A DNA stretch of 34,062 nt from Gammaproteobacteria bacterium (GTDB taxonomy: Bacteria > Pseudomonadota > Gammaproteobacteria > Legionellales > Legionellaceae): the NCBI GenBank assembly GCA_026399205.1, contig JAPLRL010000052.1, forward strand, positions 13,364-47,425. The letters are read 5' to 3'. Each line of letters starts with the position of its first letter. The first letter of the stretch is position 1. The notes beneath the pieces were generated by a model. The model saw nothing but the letters and a program-made list of their open reading frames with translations, was not told the DNA's origin and ran no database searches. The translations under genes were made by a program, and so were the position numbers. This document shows positions 8,373-18,800 of this stretch, piece after piece.

Positions 8373-9152
8373 ATGGACGATATCGTATTAACCCATCTAA
8401 ATAAAGAAGGCATCCTCACGATCACCCTAAACAGGCCCGATAAATTAAACGCTCTCAATCGTGAAGTGCTAGAAAAGTTATATGATATCGTGAGTCACGC
8501 CGAACACGATGCCGAGGTCAAGGGATTACTCATAACCGGGTCAGGCAAAGCCTTTTGTGCAGGCGCTGATATTCGTGAGCTCGAACACTGTGACGCGCAA
8601 CGGGGCTATGAGTTTGCCTGTTTCGGGCAGCGCGTTTTTCGTTCAATCGAACAATTAGCTAAACCCAGTATCGCGCTCATCAATGGGGTAGCATTGGGCG
8701 GCGGATGTGAGCTCATCCAAGCCACGACTTTCAGGCTAGCCGCAACGACAGCAAAATTCGGACAGCCTGAAGTGAAGCTAGGGGTGATTCCAGGGTATGG
8801 TGGGACACAACGACTGGCGAGACTCATTGGAAAAGGGCGTGCTTTAGATTTATGTTTAACTGGCAGGATGATTAACGCGGAATTGGCGTTAAGTTGGGGT
8901 TTGGTCTCGGAAGTCGTTGAACCGACAGAACTCCTTGGGCGTGGCCAGGCGCTAATGGCTGAAATCCTGCAATTGGCCCCACTCGCTATTGCGAGCGTGA
9001 TGGAGGTCATTCACCGGGGTATCGAGCTGCCATTAGACGATGCGCTGCATCTAGAAGCCCTGCATTTTGCCAAAGTGTGTACAAGCAAAGATAAAGCCGA
9101 AGGCGTGAGTGCATTTTTAGAAAAGAGAAAAGCCAACTTTACAGGAGCTTAA
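8373..9152 (+). CDS. Enoyl-CoA hydratase (crotonase family)
   Basis: This 259-residue protein is a typical crotonase-fold enoyl-CoA hydratase. The oxyanion-hole segments are FCAGADI (61-67) and ALGGGCE (107-113). The two catalytic glutamates are E113 and E133 (GQPEVKLGVIPGYGG). Between an isobutyryl-CoA dehydrogenase and a 3-hydroxyisobutyryl-CoA hydrolase it most simply hydrates methacrylyl-CoA to 3-hydroxyisobutyryl-CoA, though the family often accepts straight-chain substrates. AAGGAG precedes the ATG at good spacing. Its stop codon is only four bases from the next start, indicating co-transcription. Confidence 0.93.
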   Translation: MDDIVLTHLNKEGILTITLNRPDKLNALNREVLEKLYDIVSHAEHDAEVKGLLITGSGKAFCAGADIRELEHCDAQRGYEFACFGQRVFRSIEQLAKPSIALINGVALGGGCELIQATTFRLAATTAKFGQPEVKLGVIPGYGGTQRLARLIGKGRALDLCLTGRMINAELALSWGLVSEVVEPTELLGRGQALMAEILQLAPLAIASVMEVIHRGIELPLDDALHLEALHFAKVCTSKDKAEGVSAFLEKRKANFTGA

Positions 9153-9156
9153 TCAG

Positions 9157-10290
9157 ATGAGTCAGGCCATTTATTTTAGTCGAGAGGGGCATGTTGGGCG
9201 GGTGATGTTAGACAGGCCAGCGGCCTTAAATGCATTGTCTTTGCCCATGATTAAAGCGTTTTATAAACAATTGATGGCCTGGAATAAAGACCCGAGCGTG
9301 CATGCGATTTTACTTGAAGCCAAGCACTGCCGTGCTTTTTGCGCAGGCGGTGATGTGCGTTTTATTTATGAGCAACATCAAAAACACGATCCCAACGCAC
9401 CCACGTCATCCCGAGCGCAGCGAGGGATCTCTAACAGTCAGGAGGAGATCCCTCGCTGCGCTCGGGATGACGTGGGTGCCGATTCAGTAATCCTTGACTT
9501 TTTCTGGCATGAATACCGCCTTAACGCGCTGATTGCATCGCTCAAAAAGCCTTATATCGCATTGATGAATGGGATAACCATGGGCGGCGGAGTTGGTATT
9601 GGTCTACATGGTTCACATCCTGTTGCGACTGAAAAATTTATATTTGCAATGCCCGAAACCGCCATTGGTTTATTCCCCGATGTAGGTGCCAGTTATTTAC
9701 TCTCTAGATTACCCTCAAGCTTAGGGACCTATTTAGCCTTAACAGGAAGCCGGCTGACAGCCAGTGATGCGCTAAAGGTGGGATTAGTCAATCACGTGAT
9801 TCCAGAAAGTAGCATGCCCGACTTGATTCGCAATTTATTGGCGTCTGATTTATCACAAAACGCTGGCGTCGTGGTGAGCCGATGTCTTGATGCTGTGAGG
9901 GTGCTGCCTGTGTTGTTGCCTTCTATGGATGATGCACTTGAACAGCGTATTCATCAGTGTTTTGCGCATCAAACTGTGGAAGAAATTATGTTAGCATTGA
10001 AGGCTTGCGATGATGTATGGGCGCGTGAAACCGAAGCGCAATTATTGCAATGTTCACCTTTAAGTTTAAAGGTAACGCTCATGCAGTTACAAAAGGCCAA
10101 ATCACTGGATGTGTTTGAATGTTTGCAGATGGATGAAGTCCTCGTGAAACATTTTATGCAAGGACATGATTTTTTTGAAGGGGTGCGGGCTCGGTTGATT
10201 GATAAAGATAAAACGCCCCATTGGCAGCCTGCGACGCTTGATGCGGTTACCATAGAGCGGGTGGCTGCGCAATTTGTGTCTTTTATGTAG
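9157..10290 (+). CDS. 3-hydroxyisobutyryl-CoA hydrolase carrying an in-frame palindromic insertion
   Basis: This crotonase-fold hydrolase releases 3-hydroxyisobutyrate from its CoA ester in valine catabolism. The HIBCH signature MPETAIGLFPDVG (165-177) supplies the catalytic pair E167 and D175, and ITMGGGVGIGLHG (140-152) and FCAGGDVRFI (61-70) form the oxyanion hole. At 377 residues it is longer than the usual roughly 350. Residues 81-108 are encoded by a family A palindrome (9397-9479), giving SSRAQRG...IPRCARDD between FIYEQHQK and FFWHEYR, where relatives have only a short loop. The frame is kept and all catalytic residues lie outside the insert, so the enzyme may still work. AGGAG lies upstream of the ATG. 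Confidence 0.92.
   Translation: MSQAIYFSREGHVGRVMLDRPAALNALSLPMIKAFYKQLMAWNKDPSVHAILLEAKHCRAFCAGGDVRFIYEQHQKHDPNAPTSSRAQRGISNSQEEIPRCARDDVGADSVILDFFWHEYRLNALIASLKKPYIALMNGITMGGGVGIGLHGSHPVATEKFIFAMPETAIGLFPDVGASYLLSRLPSSLGTYLALTGSRLTASDALKVGLVNHVIPESSMPDLIRNLLASDLSQNAGVVVSRCLDAVRVLPVLLPSMDDALEQRIHQCFAHQTVEEIMLALKACDDVWARETEAQLLQCSPLSLKVTLMQLQKAKSLDVFECLQMDEVLVKHFMQGHDFFEGVRARLIDKDKTPHWQPATLDAVTIERVAAQFVSFM
9397..9479. repeat. Family A palindrome inserted in frame in the hydrolase gene
   Basis: Arms 9397-9431 and 9445-9479 are perfect 35-base inverted repeats around a 13-base loop. They contain GTCATCCCGAGCGCAGCGAG and its complement. The element is read through in the hydrolase frame as SSRAQRG...IPRCARDD. 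Confidence 0.95.
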
Positions 10291-10302
10291 CCATACTATA
10301 CT
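10274..10302 (+). promoter_or_regulatory. Possible promoter for the 711-residue unknown gene
   Basis: TTGTGT (10274-10279), a 17-base spacer and TATACT (10297-10302) form a plausible sigma-70 promoter. It overlaps the hydrolase stop codon and would give a leader of about 60 bases. Confidence 0.35.
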
Positions 10303-10326
10303 ATATCCATTCACTGAGATATTCGA

Positions 10327-10352
10327 GTCGCGGCTCGGATTGATCGGACGTT
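10327..10352. repeat. Half copy of the family B palindrome
   Basis: TCGCGGCTCGGATT followed by CGGACGTTGA matches the complement of 1819-1844, including the flank outside the 1825-1902 palindrome. Only one arm remains here, so this is a remnant. Confidence 0.6.
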
Positions 10353-10370
10353 GAAATTGAGAGGTGTAGA

Positions 10371-12506
10371 ATGCCTGAAAAAGACACAGTTGACGATTTA
10401 CAAAAACAAGCACCAGCTATTTTTGAGCAGCTGGAGATTCTAGATCGCACCACGCCAGTGACCCCTTGTGTTTTTGCAAAACTGTCATATGAACAGATTT
10501 CGAAGATCAACGGTGAATTAACGCCGTTGATTTCTGGCGTCTTGAAAGGACCTACTCAACGTAACTCGGATGTTTTTTGGAATATCTGCTCACCTGAAGA
10601 TCGACAACGGATATTAGAGAAAGCGATAAAAACGCCCGACATGGCGCACCTCTTAAAACAACTCTATTTCACAGAAAGAGATATTCCCCTTTGTTTGCAT
10701 CAACCCGAAGACGATCGCCGTGAATTACAGAAGGTTCTGTCTCAAAACAGAGCCGTCGGGGCATCCAATGTTTGGTCTCAGCTGAAACTTGAAGAAAGAG
10801 ATCGATACAGAGATGCATATGGCGTGAGTATCCCGGAGGAATGGGCAGAATTATTTGCGCCCGTGCTGAAAAATGAGGTTGGAGAGGCTGTGCTTCAGAC
10901 TGATGCGCAAGCACTACCCGCTTCTCAACGTACAGCTCCTGCAATAAGCAGTCCTCCTTTTGTGTTAACGGCGTTAAAAGCGGCAAAAAATCTGTTTAAT
11001 GGGGAGAGCTACTCATTTCATAATGGGGTGGAAAAGGTTTCAGGGTATGGTACACCGGAGGACGGTAAAGACTTTATGGCTGCCCCTATTTTTAATGCTT
11101 ATGACGGCAACGGGTATAGTTTTTATCCTATGCTTGTATTAAAACAAGAGACCCTACAAGATAATGTTCGCAAAACACATTTTTTTTGTGTGCAACTTCA
11201 TCCTTTTAATTCGGTATTTAATCGTCAAGAAGAGAGGTCGCTGGCTGCAAATAATCTGGCTGTTAAATTTCATCTGGCTATTTTTCCTGTTTGTGATGAT
11301 CATGAGCCCAAAATGGTGATGATCACTACCCGCTTTAAGATGGGTGATATTGACACAGTTTCTCAGCAAGGAGTTCATGTTCACAACAGAATTTCGAGAA
11401 CAGGACAGTTGATTCCCGGTAAAGTCATGTCACCGGAATCTAGAGTTGGCATGGATTCAGATTGTTACAATGCACTTGGTATGAACAAACAAAAAGAAAA
11501 TAGGGTGCCAGGAAATGAGGCATATCTGCGTATTCAAGCGCGCTGTTGGGAACAACAAGAAGGTAATTTTACGTCATTTTGTTGTGCTAGTCAGGCGGTT
11601 TATCAAGATCCAACTACAAAACAAAGAGAGATCATAACCACAGAGAACGTTGTTTTAGGTCCCGACGATTATGTGATTTTTTGCAATAACATTCGCGCAC
11701 AAACGGCGTTCGTGAGTCAGGATGTTGACCAAGAAAACCCGATCTTTACGGTAGATTTACAAGCAGCTTTTTCAGGGACTCAATTAGCGCCAGACACGTG
11801 GCAGGAAAGTTTTCGTAGATATCAAGAGCATGAGAGCTTAAGTTGTGGAACTGGGTTTGAAAAAGCATTGGTGTTAAAAACATCTTCCAATTCGAGTCAG
11901 TTTACGCCCAAAATGCGCGATTTTTACAAACAGCTAGAGGTCCAATTATCCCCCTCTACGTCTCCTAAAATTAAAAAAGCATTTTTGGATGATGTGGTCG
12001 TCCCACGGTTTGACGCTGTTTTCGATAACCTTAATCAAGCTTTTTTTGAATATTGTCTTATTCCACTCAAAAGAGGAATAGAAAAATATAACGAAGAAAA
12101 TGTTGCTAAACCAGGTTCAAGAAGACTGCTATTAAAGTTGGAGGCTTTACTTAATTTATCAGAGATTTTGTCTAAAAAAAGTAAAACGCTAACACTCACG
12201 GTGCTTAACATACTGACTGCAACCACGCTACTCGGGGGAGATACCAGTTTACGAGCACTCGTTAAGACTTGTTTTGGCGACGAAGCGGTGACCTATCTTG
12301 ATGCGCTTAAAAAAGAGGCTGAAAAAAATCCGAGCCGCGAGATAGAGGTAAATGTTGATAGGCTGTGTCAAACGTTTGGTCGATTTGATTCGGAGCAGTG
12401 CGCTGAGTCAAAAAGTGCGTTGGCGGCGGTTGGTTTATTTTCGACTTCTCGGCCTGCTGAGACTCAAGCTCCGCAAGACGCGGCTCGGATACCGCGCGCG
12501 TTCTAA
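10371..12506 (+). CDS. Large soluble protein of unknown function
   Basis: A 711-residue protein that I do not recognise. No signal peptide or membrane segment is apparent. The N-terminal about 170 residues are predicted helical and charged, a short Ala/Pro/Ser-rich linker lies near 175-190, and a central region (about 200-480) is rich in beta-type and aromatic residues with many cysteines. A helical C-terminal part (about 500-670) contains leucine-rich stretches such as RRLLLKLEALLNLSEIL. The last about 55 residues are low-complexity and include NPSREIE and DAARIPRAF, which come from arms of a degraded family B palindrome. GAGAGGTG precedes the ATG. Size, solubility and context would suit a secreted effector, but nothing in the sequence proves that. 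Confidence 0.8.
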   Translation: MPEKDTVDDLQKQAPAIFEQLEILDRTTPVTPCVFAKLSYEQISKINGELTPLISGVLKGPTQRNSDVFWNICSPEDRQRILEKAIKTPDMAHLLKQLYFTERDIPLCLHQPEDDRRELQKVLSQNRAVGASNVWSQLKLEERDRYRDAYGVSIPEEWAELFAPVLKNEVGEAVLQTDAQALPASQRTAPAISSPPFVLTALKAAKNLFNGESYSFHNGVEKVSGYGTPEDGKDFMAAPIFNAYDGNGYSFYPMLVLKQETLQDNVRKTHFFCVQLHPFNSVFNRQEERSLAANNLAVKFHLAIFPVCDDHEPKMVMITTRFKMGDIDTVSQQGVHVHNRISRTGQLIPGKVMSPESRVGMDSDCYNALGMNKQKENRVPGNEAYLRIQARCWEQQEGNFTSFCCASQAVYQDPTTKQREIITTENVVLGPDDYVIFCNNIRAQTAFVSQDVDQENPIFTVDLQAAFSGTQLAPDTWQESFRRYQEHESLSCGTGFEKALVLKTSSNSSQFTPKMRDFYKQLEVQLSPSTSPKIKKAFLDDVVVPRFDAVFDNLNQAFFEYCLIPLKRGIEKYNEENVAKPGSRRLLLKLEALLNLSEILSKKSKTLTLTVLNILTATTLLGGDTSLRALVKTCFGDEAVTYLDALKKEAEKNPSREIEVNVDRLCQTFGRFDSEQCAESKSALAAVGLFSTSRPAETQAPQDAARIPRAF
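12328..12490. repeat. Family B palindrome remnants inside the end of the unknown gene
   Basis: ATCCGAGCCGCG (12328-12339) and its exact complement CGCGGCTCGGAT (12479-12490) face each other across about 140 bases. Both are family B arm sequences, and both are translated in the 3' end of the 711-residue protein. Confidence 0.5.
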
Positions 12507-12544
12507 GATATATCGCGTGTTGCAAGAGACATCTTGCAAAAAAT

Positions 12545-12658
12545 GTAACTCCCCACGTCATCCTGAGCGCCAGCGAAGGATCTCCTGCTAATTAGCACAT
12601 TGCTAGCTAGGGGGGATCCTTCGCTGGCGCTCAGGATGACGTGTACCTGGGTAGTTAC
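12545..12658. repeat. Family A palindromic element, long subtype
   Basis: The outer ends GTAACT and AGTTAC and long inner arms (CACGTCATCCTGAGCGCCAG and its complement) flank a core containing GCTAATTAGC and GCTAGC. The core is almost base-for-base identical to the copy at 31719-31837. It occupies the gap before secA. Confidence 0.93.
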
Positions 12659-12692
12659 CAAAAAATTAAGATGTGGTTGCCCTGACCTTACA

Positions 12693-12721
12693 TTGCAATC
12701 AAAGGTAAATTCGGGTAAATT
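12693..12721 (+). promoter_or_regulatory. Possible secA promoter
   Basis: TTGCAA (12693-12698), a 17-base spacer and TAAATT (12716-12721) lie between the palindrome and secA. The start point would be near 12728, 20 bases before the chosen ATG. The boxes are moderate matches only. Confidence 0.35.
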
Positions 12722-12747
12722 TGCTCGTTTGCGCAATGGGATGCATG

Positions 12748-15444
12748 ATGTTTTCTACGTTAATTAAGAAGATTTTTGGTAGTCGGAATGATCGAACCAT
12801 TCGCGAATTAGGTCAAATTGTTGCAACCATTCAAGCCCTTGAGCCGCAGATGCAAGCGCTGAGCGACGAGGCACTGGCCGGTAAAACCCAAGAATTTAAA
12901 GCCCGATTTCAAGCTGGGGAAACCCTCGATCAATTGTTACCAGAAGCTTTTGCGGTGGTGCGTGAAGTGTCGGTTCGAACGTTGAACATGCGTCACTTTG
13001 ATGTGCAGCTGATTGGGGGCATTGTCTTACATCAAGGTAATATTGCCGAAATGCGTACAGGGGAAGGTAAAACCTTGACCTCAGCGCTTCCTGTTTATTT
13101 AAATGCACTCACAGGCGAAGGCGTGCACTTGGTGACAGTAAACGATTATTTGGCGAAACGAGATAGCGAATGGAATGGTCCTATTTTTCGTTTTTTAGGC
13201 ATGAGCGTAGGCGTGATTTTTCCTGATATGCCACATGCAGAAAAACAAGCAGCCTATCGTTGTGATATCGTGTATGGGACCAATAACGAGTTTGGCTTTG
13301 ATTATTTACGCGATAACATGGCGTTTAGCCCGCTAGATAAAGTGCAACGCGCTTTACATTATGCCTTGGTTGATGAAGTCGACTCTATTTTAATTGATGA
13401 AGCCAGAACTCCCTTGATTATTTCAGGTGCGGCTGAAGACAGCTCTGCGGCCTACGTGAAAGTCAATACCTTGATTCCTAGTTTAGTGCTACAAAAAGAC
13501 GATGAAACACCAGGAGATTACACTCTAGATGAAAAGCATCGACAGGCGCACTTGACTGAGCAAGGGCATGAACGTATTGAACAGATGTTAGAAGAGGTTG
13601 GCTTACTGGCAAAAGGGGATAGTTTATATCATTCCAGTAATATCATGCTTATGCACCATGTTAACGCAGGATTAAAAGCACATGCCTTATTTCATCGCGA
13701 TGTTGACTACATTGTCAAAGACGGGCAAATCGTTATTGTTGATGAACATACCGGCCGTATGATGCAGGGCAGGCGTTGGTCTGATGGCTTACATCAAGCG
13801 GTTGAGGCAAAGGAAAAAGTAGCGATTCAAAATGAAAATCAAACTTTGGCGTCGATTACTTTTCAAAACTATTTTCGCCTCTACGATAAATTAGCGGGTA
13901 TGACGGGAACGGCCGATACCGAAGCTTATGAGTTTCAACAAATTTATAATTTAGAAGTGGTGGTGATTCCGACTAACCAATTGATGCAACGCAAAGATGA
14001 GCTAGATACCATTTATTTAACGCAGGATGATAAATTTCATGCGGTGATTCAAGATATTTTAGATTGCTCAAAAAGAAATCAGCCCGTATTGGTAGGTACT
14101 GCGTCAATTGAAGCCTCTGAACATTTAAGTGCATTATTAAAAAAAGAAAATATTTTTCACGCAGTGTTGAATGCAAAATTCCATGAACAAGAAGCGCAAA
14201 TTATTGCGCAAGCGGGTCGCCCGGGTGCCGTGACCATTGCAACCAATATGGCTGGTCGTGGAACCGATATCGTGTTAGGGGGCAGCTTAGAAGCTGATCT
14301 GAAACAGTTGCCAGAGGATGCGAGTGAAGCCGAAAAAGAGCAAATAAAACTTGATTGGCAGGCGAAACATGATCTCGTTGTCAGTGTGGGTGGTTTACGT
14401 GTGATTGGCTCTGAGCGGCATGAGTCGCGGCGAATTGATAATCAGTTACGGGGTCGATCGGGCCGTCAGGGTGATCCGGGCAGTAGCCGCTTTTATTTAT
14501 CGTTAGACGATCATTTGTTGAGGTTATTTGCGTCTGATCGCATGGTTGCTATGTTACGTAAACTCGGAATGCAGCCAGGTGAGCCCATTGAACATAAACT
14601 TGTTCATCGGGCCATTGAAAATGCACAACGTAAATTAGAAGGGTATCATTTTGATGTTCGTAAGCAATTATTAGATTACGACAATGTGGCGAATCAACAA
14701 CGGCTGGTGATTTATGCACAACGCCATGCAGTGATGGAAGCAGAAAACACCGAACCCATGATGATGTCGATGTTGACCTCAGTCATGAATGAATTGGTTG
14801 AACGAACCATGCCTGCACAAAGTCTAGAGGAATATTGGGATATTCCTGCATTGACCACAACATTGCAAACCGATTTTGGCCTGGTTGCAGATGTTCAAGC
14901 TTGGATCAATGCAGATAGTCATTTGCAAGGAGAGCAGGTTCGAGAAAAACTGATGGTGCTTGTGCTTGAAAAATACCGCAACAAAGAAGCGTTGGTCGGT
15001 AGAGCCGTCATGAATCAATTTGAACATACCATTATTTTACAGACCATGGATTTACAATGGCGTGAACATTTAGCCACCATGGATTATCTCAGACAAGGTA
15101 TTCATTTACGTGGGTATGCTCAAAAAGATCCAAAGCAAGAATATAAGCGCGAAGCCTTTGCTTTATTTAGCCAATTGCTCGAAGAAGTGCAATATGAAGT
15201 GGTTCGTTTGGTCTTAACGGTTGAATTACAATCTGAGGCGGATGCTCAGGCTGCTGAAGAGGCGCGTCGCTTAAGTCAGGTGGCACGTTTAAATTTATTG
15301 CATAGTGAACAAGACATCAATGACGCCATGCCAGATGACGGTAATCGGGCCATCAGGCGCATTGAAAAAAAGGTGGGGCGCAATGAAATTTGCCCTTGTG
15401 GTTCTGGGCAAAAATATAAAAACTGTCATGGCAGCTTGGTGTGA
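12748..15444 (+). CDS. secA: Preprotein translocase ATPase SecA
   Basis: SecA drives unfolded preproteins through SecYEG using ATP. The protein is 898 residues from the ATG at 12748, close to the 901 of E. coli. With this start Walker A MRTGEGKT falls at 102-109 with the lysine at 108, matching E. coli numbering. In-frame upstream starts at 12721 (TTG), 12736 and 12745 add residues absent from the family. Walker [17 protein letters not shown] and the second nucleotide-binding fold motif [17 protein letters not shown] are intact. The C-terminal zinc site is complete as [14 protein letters not shown] (C882, C884, C893, H894), so SecB or membrane-lipid binding is probably retained. GGGA lies six bases upstream of the start. 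The stop overlaps mutT in GTGA. Confidence 0.97.
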   Translation: MFSTLIKKIFGSRNDRTIRELGQIVATIQALEPQMQALSDEALAGKTQEFKARFQAGETLDQLLPEAFAVVREVSVRTLNMRHFDVQLIGGIVLHQGNIAEMRTGEGKTLTSALPVYLNALTGEGVHLVTVNDYLAKRDSEWNGPIFRFLGMSVGVIFPDMPHAEKQAAYRCDIVYGTNNEFGFDYLRDNMAFSPLDKVQRALHYALVDEVDSILIDEARTPLIISGAAEDSSAAYVKVNTLIPSLVLQKDDETPGDYTLDEKHRQAHLTEQGHERIEQMLEEVGLLAKGDSLYHSSNIMLMHHVNAGLKAHALFHRDVDYIVKDGQIVIVDEHTGRMMQGRRWSDGLHQAVEAKEKVAIQNENQTLASITFQNYFRLYDKLAGMTGTADTEAYEFQQIYNLEVVVIPTNQLMQRKDELDTIYLTQDDKFHAVIQDILDCSKRNQPVLVGTASIEASEHLSALLKKENIFHAVLNAKFHEQEAQIIAQAGRPGAVTIATNMAGRGTDIVLGGSLEADLKQLPEDASEAEKEQIKLDWQAKHDLVVSVGGLRVIGSERHESRRIDNQLRGRSGRQGDPGSSRFYLSLDDHLLRLFASDRMVAMLRKLGMQPGEPIEHKLVHRAIENAQRKLEGYHFDVRKQLLDYDNVANQQRLVIYAQRHAVMEAENTEPMMMSMLTSVMNELVERTMPAQSLEEYWDIPALTTTLQTDFGLVADVQAWINADSHLQGEQVREKLMVLVLEKYRNKEALVGRAVMNQFEHTIILQTMDLQWREHLATMDYLRQGIHLRGYAQKDPKQEYKREAFALFSQLLEEVQYEVVRLVLTVELQSEADAQAAEEARRLSQVARLNLLHSEQDINDAMPDDGNRAIRRIEKKVGRNEICPCGSGQKYKNCHGSLV

Positions 15445-15830
15445 AGGTTGCGGTTGCCGTCATGCTCGATTCAAGCGAGCGTGTTTTAATTAGTAAACGT
15501 CCGGTACATAAACCCGGTGGCGGTTTGTGGGAGTTTCCGGGGGGGAAAGTAGAGCCTGACGAGGCTGTACATGACGCCTTATGTCGAGAAATTAGCGAAG
15601 AAGTGGGGCTCACGGTTTTACGTTATCAATGGATGGGCTGTGTGGAAGAAGCTAGCTTATCTCTACATGTCTATTGGGTAAGCAAGTGGCTGGGTGAGGC
15701 CGTCAAGCGTGAAGATCAACTTGATTTATGTTGGGTGCCGTGGTCGTCTTTACGGCAATATCAATTTCCTGAAGCCAATCAGCGCGTGATGCAACTGGTA
15801 GAGGAGCAACTGGATGTTGCAAGACAGTGA
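15441..15830 (+). CDS. mutT: 8-oxo-dGTP diphosphatase MutT
   Basis: MutT removes oxidised dGTP from the nucleotide pool. The 129-residue protein carries a perfect Nudix box, residues 35-57: G35, E41, R49-E50, E53-E54 and G56 all fit GX5EX7REUXEEXGU. The upstream segment [11 protein letters not shown] is typical of MutT. Translation starts with GTG overlapping the secA stop (GTGA), implying coupling; the secA-mutT order is also found in E. coli. The end overlaps the helicase-nuclease gene by 17 bases. Other Nudix substrates cannot be excluded, but length, motif and position favour MutT. Confidence 0.92.
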   Translation: MKVAVAVMLDSSERVLISKRPVHKPGGGLWEFPGGKVEPDEAVHDALCREISEEVGLTVLRYQWMGCVEEASLSLHVYWVSKWLGEAVKREDQLDLCWVPWSSLRQYQFPEANQRVMQLVEEQLDVARQ

Positions 15831-18800
15831 GATCAGGCAACAAGCGGTTTCCCCTGATGATTCATATATTGTTCAAGCCCCAGCAGGATCAGGTAAAACC
15901 GAACTCTTGACACGGCGTTTTGTGCGTTTGTTAAGCCTCGTTCAATCTCCCGAACAAGTGATTGCACTCACCTTTACGCGAAAAGCGGCGAGCGAAATGA
16001 GAAGCCGCATCATGTCAACGTTAGAGGCGTGTCAGGCGTCTGAACCGCCAACGGATGAGCGGCGATCGCTGTGGGTAGATGCACAACGGGTGATAGAAAA
16101 AGATAAAGCGCTCAACTGGCAGTTGTTTTCACAGCCTCAGCGATTAAAAGTGATGACCATTGATGCCATGTGCCAATGGTTAGTGAGAGCCTTACCCGTT
16201 GAAGCCTCATTTGTAGCACATGCCGAAATTGATTTATTTCCAGAAAGGGCTTACCGCCAAGCAGCGAAAGCGTGTTTTGACCATGCTCTAGCCCATCCTG
16301 TTTTACAAAAAAGTGTATTATCGTTGTTACAACATTTAGATAACCGTGAAGACAGCCTTCTTCTGCTTTGGGTAGATTTGTTAAAAATTCGCGATCAATG
16401 GTTGCCGGTGACGTATCAGGCCCATGGTCAATCTAAAGAGGTCATGGAACATGCGCTGATTCAGTTGCAACTGCATGTGGTTGCGCGTTTACTGACGGCA
16501 TTACCCAAGACCATCGGTGAATCGCTACGCAGTTTTTGTGTTTGTTTTGCTCATGCGACAGCAGGGTTTACGCCTTTAGCCAGTTGGGCACACGTTGATG
16601 CATTAACAGTTGAACAAGCGCAAGCCTTAGCGGGTTTGCTGTTCACCTCAGAGGATAAGATTCGAAAACGCGCCGATCATCATGTGGGGCTCAAGCGCGG
16701 ACAATGTGATGACTTGATGTATCGTCAATTAAAGGATGAGTCTGAAGCGTTATTTGAATGTTTAAGAGAAATCCCCGCCTTTTGTGATGCGTTAGTGATG
16801 GTTGCGAAATTACCTCATACTCAGTATGAAGCTGGGAAATGGGAGATTCTACAAGCTTTACTCACGGTCCTGCCTTTATTAGTCGCGCATTTAAAGCTCA
16901 CGTTTGAAACCTTAAACCGCGTTGATTTTACTGAAATGGCGTTAGTTGCTTCGAGTGTGTTGGGCAGTGAATCCAATCCGACCGATTTGGCTTTATATCT
17001 TGATTATGCGATTCAACATCTTTTAGTTGATGAGTTTCAAGACACGTCTTTTACGCAATTTTCTTTAATTAAACAATTGATTGCCGGATGGGAAAAAGGG
17101 GATGGACGCACGTTGTTTATCGTCGGTGATCCCATGCAATCGATTTATCGCTTTAGACAAGCCGAAGTGGGGTTGTTTTTAAAAGTGAAAGCAGAGGGCA
17201 TTGGGCAACTCCCTTTGACGGCCTTATCGCTGACATCGAATTTTCGCTCTTCGCCACAATTGGTTGAATGGGTCAATCTTCATGCAGCCGCCTTTTTTTC
17301 AGAGACTGATGATAGTGAGTTGGGTGCAGTGCGCTTTCATCACGCGATTGCAGTGAAAGCGCCTGAGGAGGGGGAGGGTGCACAGGCGATTGAGGTGGTG
17401 GATGCCTTGCAAGAGGCGGAGCAGATTGTGCGCTGGGTTGAGGCCCTATTACCGTCGTCCCGAGCGCAGCGAGGGACCTCCATCAGTGAGGTGGAGATCC
17501 CTCGCTGCGCTCGGGATGACGGTGTTACGCAGTATGACAGCATCGCAATCCTCGTCCGTTCACGCTCTCATCTCGAACTGATCATTCCCCTACTCCAGAC
17601 TAATCATATCGCGTTTGAGGGAGTCGATTTATTTTCGATTGCCCATTTGCCTTTTATGCGAGATCTCTGGTCATTAACCCAGGCGCTATTGATGCCGCTA
17701 GATCGTCTACCTTGGCTATGCGTCTTAAGAAGTCCTTATGTTGGCTTATCATTGGCTGATTTACATGCTTTAGCTTTGCATATTCCCAAAGGGAGTATTT
17801 ATTTTGGTTTATCAGCACTTGATGGGGCGCAGGTCAGTGAAGACGGTTTGGCTAGAGTCCACTTTGCAAGAACGGTGTTTCAAAGGGCTTATGCGGTGCA
17901 AGATCAATATGCATTGGCAGATTGGTTGCTGCTTATTCATCAAGAGCTTCATGGTCTAGGGCAAGCGTTGCAAGGAAACACTTGGCGAAACGTTGAAATG
18001 TATCTTCAATTGGTTCATCAATTTTCAGTGGAAAACCGCATTGAAGATTGGGATTTATTTGAGACTGCGTTTAAACGCATGTTTGCTTCTGAAGATGCAA
18101 GTAGTTCATTAAAAATCATGACGATTCATCAATCAAAGGGATTAGAGTTTGACGTGGTGATTTTACCCGGTCTCAGTCGGCAAACCCCAAAACCCGGGCA
18201 GACGCTATTAAAATGGATGCGCGTATTACCGACACAAGGTTCTGAGCCCTTGTGGCTGCTGTCACCGTTAAAAGCGGCTGAGGAGGCAAGTGATGCCTTG
18301 TATGATTATTTATATTTTCTAGATAGGCAAAAAGAGCGCTATGAATCGCAGCGCTTGCTGTATGTTGCCATGACGCGCGCAAAAAAAAGGGTGTATTTGT
18401 GTGATGTTGAGTCTAAGCGTGGGCAGCATGGGTTTAGGAAGATGTTGGATGGGATGGTGTTTGCTTCACCTGCGTCCCAAACGTCATTGCGACCGATAGT
18501 AGGTTGGGCCTTGGCCCAACAACATACGACAGAAGGTGATTGTTGGGCCAAGGCCCAACCTACGTTAGAGCGCGTGCCCTTAATACGCTACCTTGAACCC
18601 AGCGTTGCTTCCTTAATCCCCGGACAAGAACAACCCCTCATTCCCACCTATTCTTTCGCAAAAAAAATAGGCACCATTGCTCATAGCTGGATTCAATGGA
18701 TTTGTGAACACCAAATCCAAGATGAAACGCAGTTGCCTTGGGATGCGATTGAACGCGACTTAACACAAACTGGGATTGGCGATATTGAAAAAAATGAAGC

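Noticed and set aside
9302-9490. Open frame encoding RHPERSEGS and AALGMT
   Set aside because: It is a second open phase of the family A palindrome inside the hydrolase gene, not a separate gene.
12521-12538. TGCAAGA/TCTTGCA hairpin after the 711-residue gene as a terminator
   Set aside because: The stem is only seven pairs and is followed by A rather than T on the plus strand.
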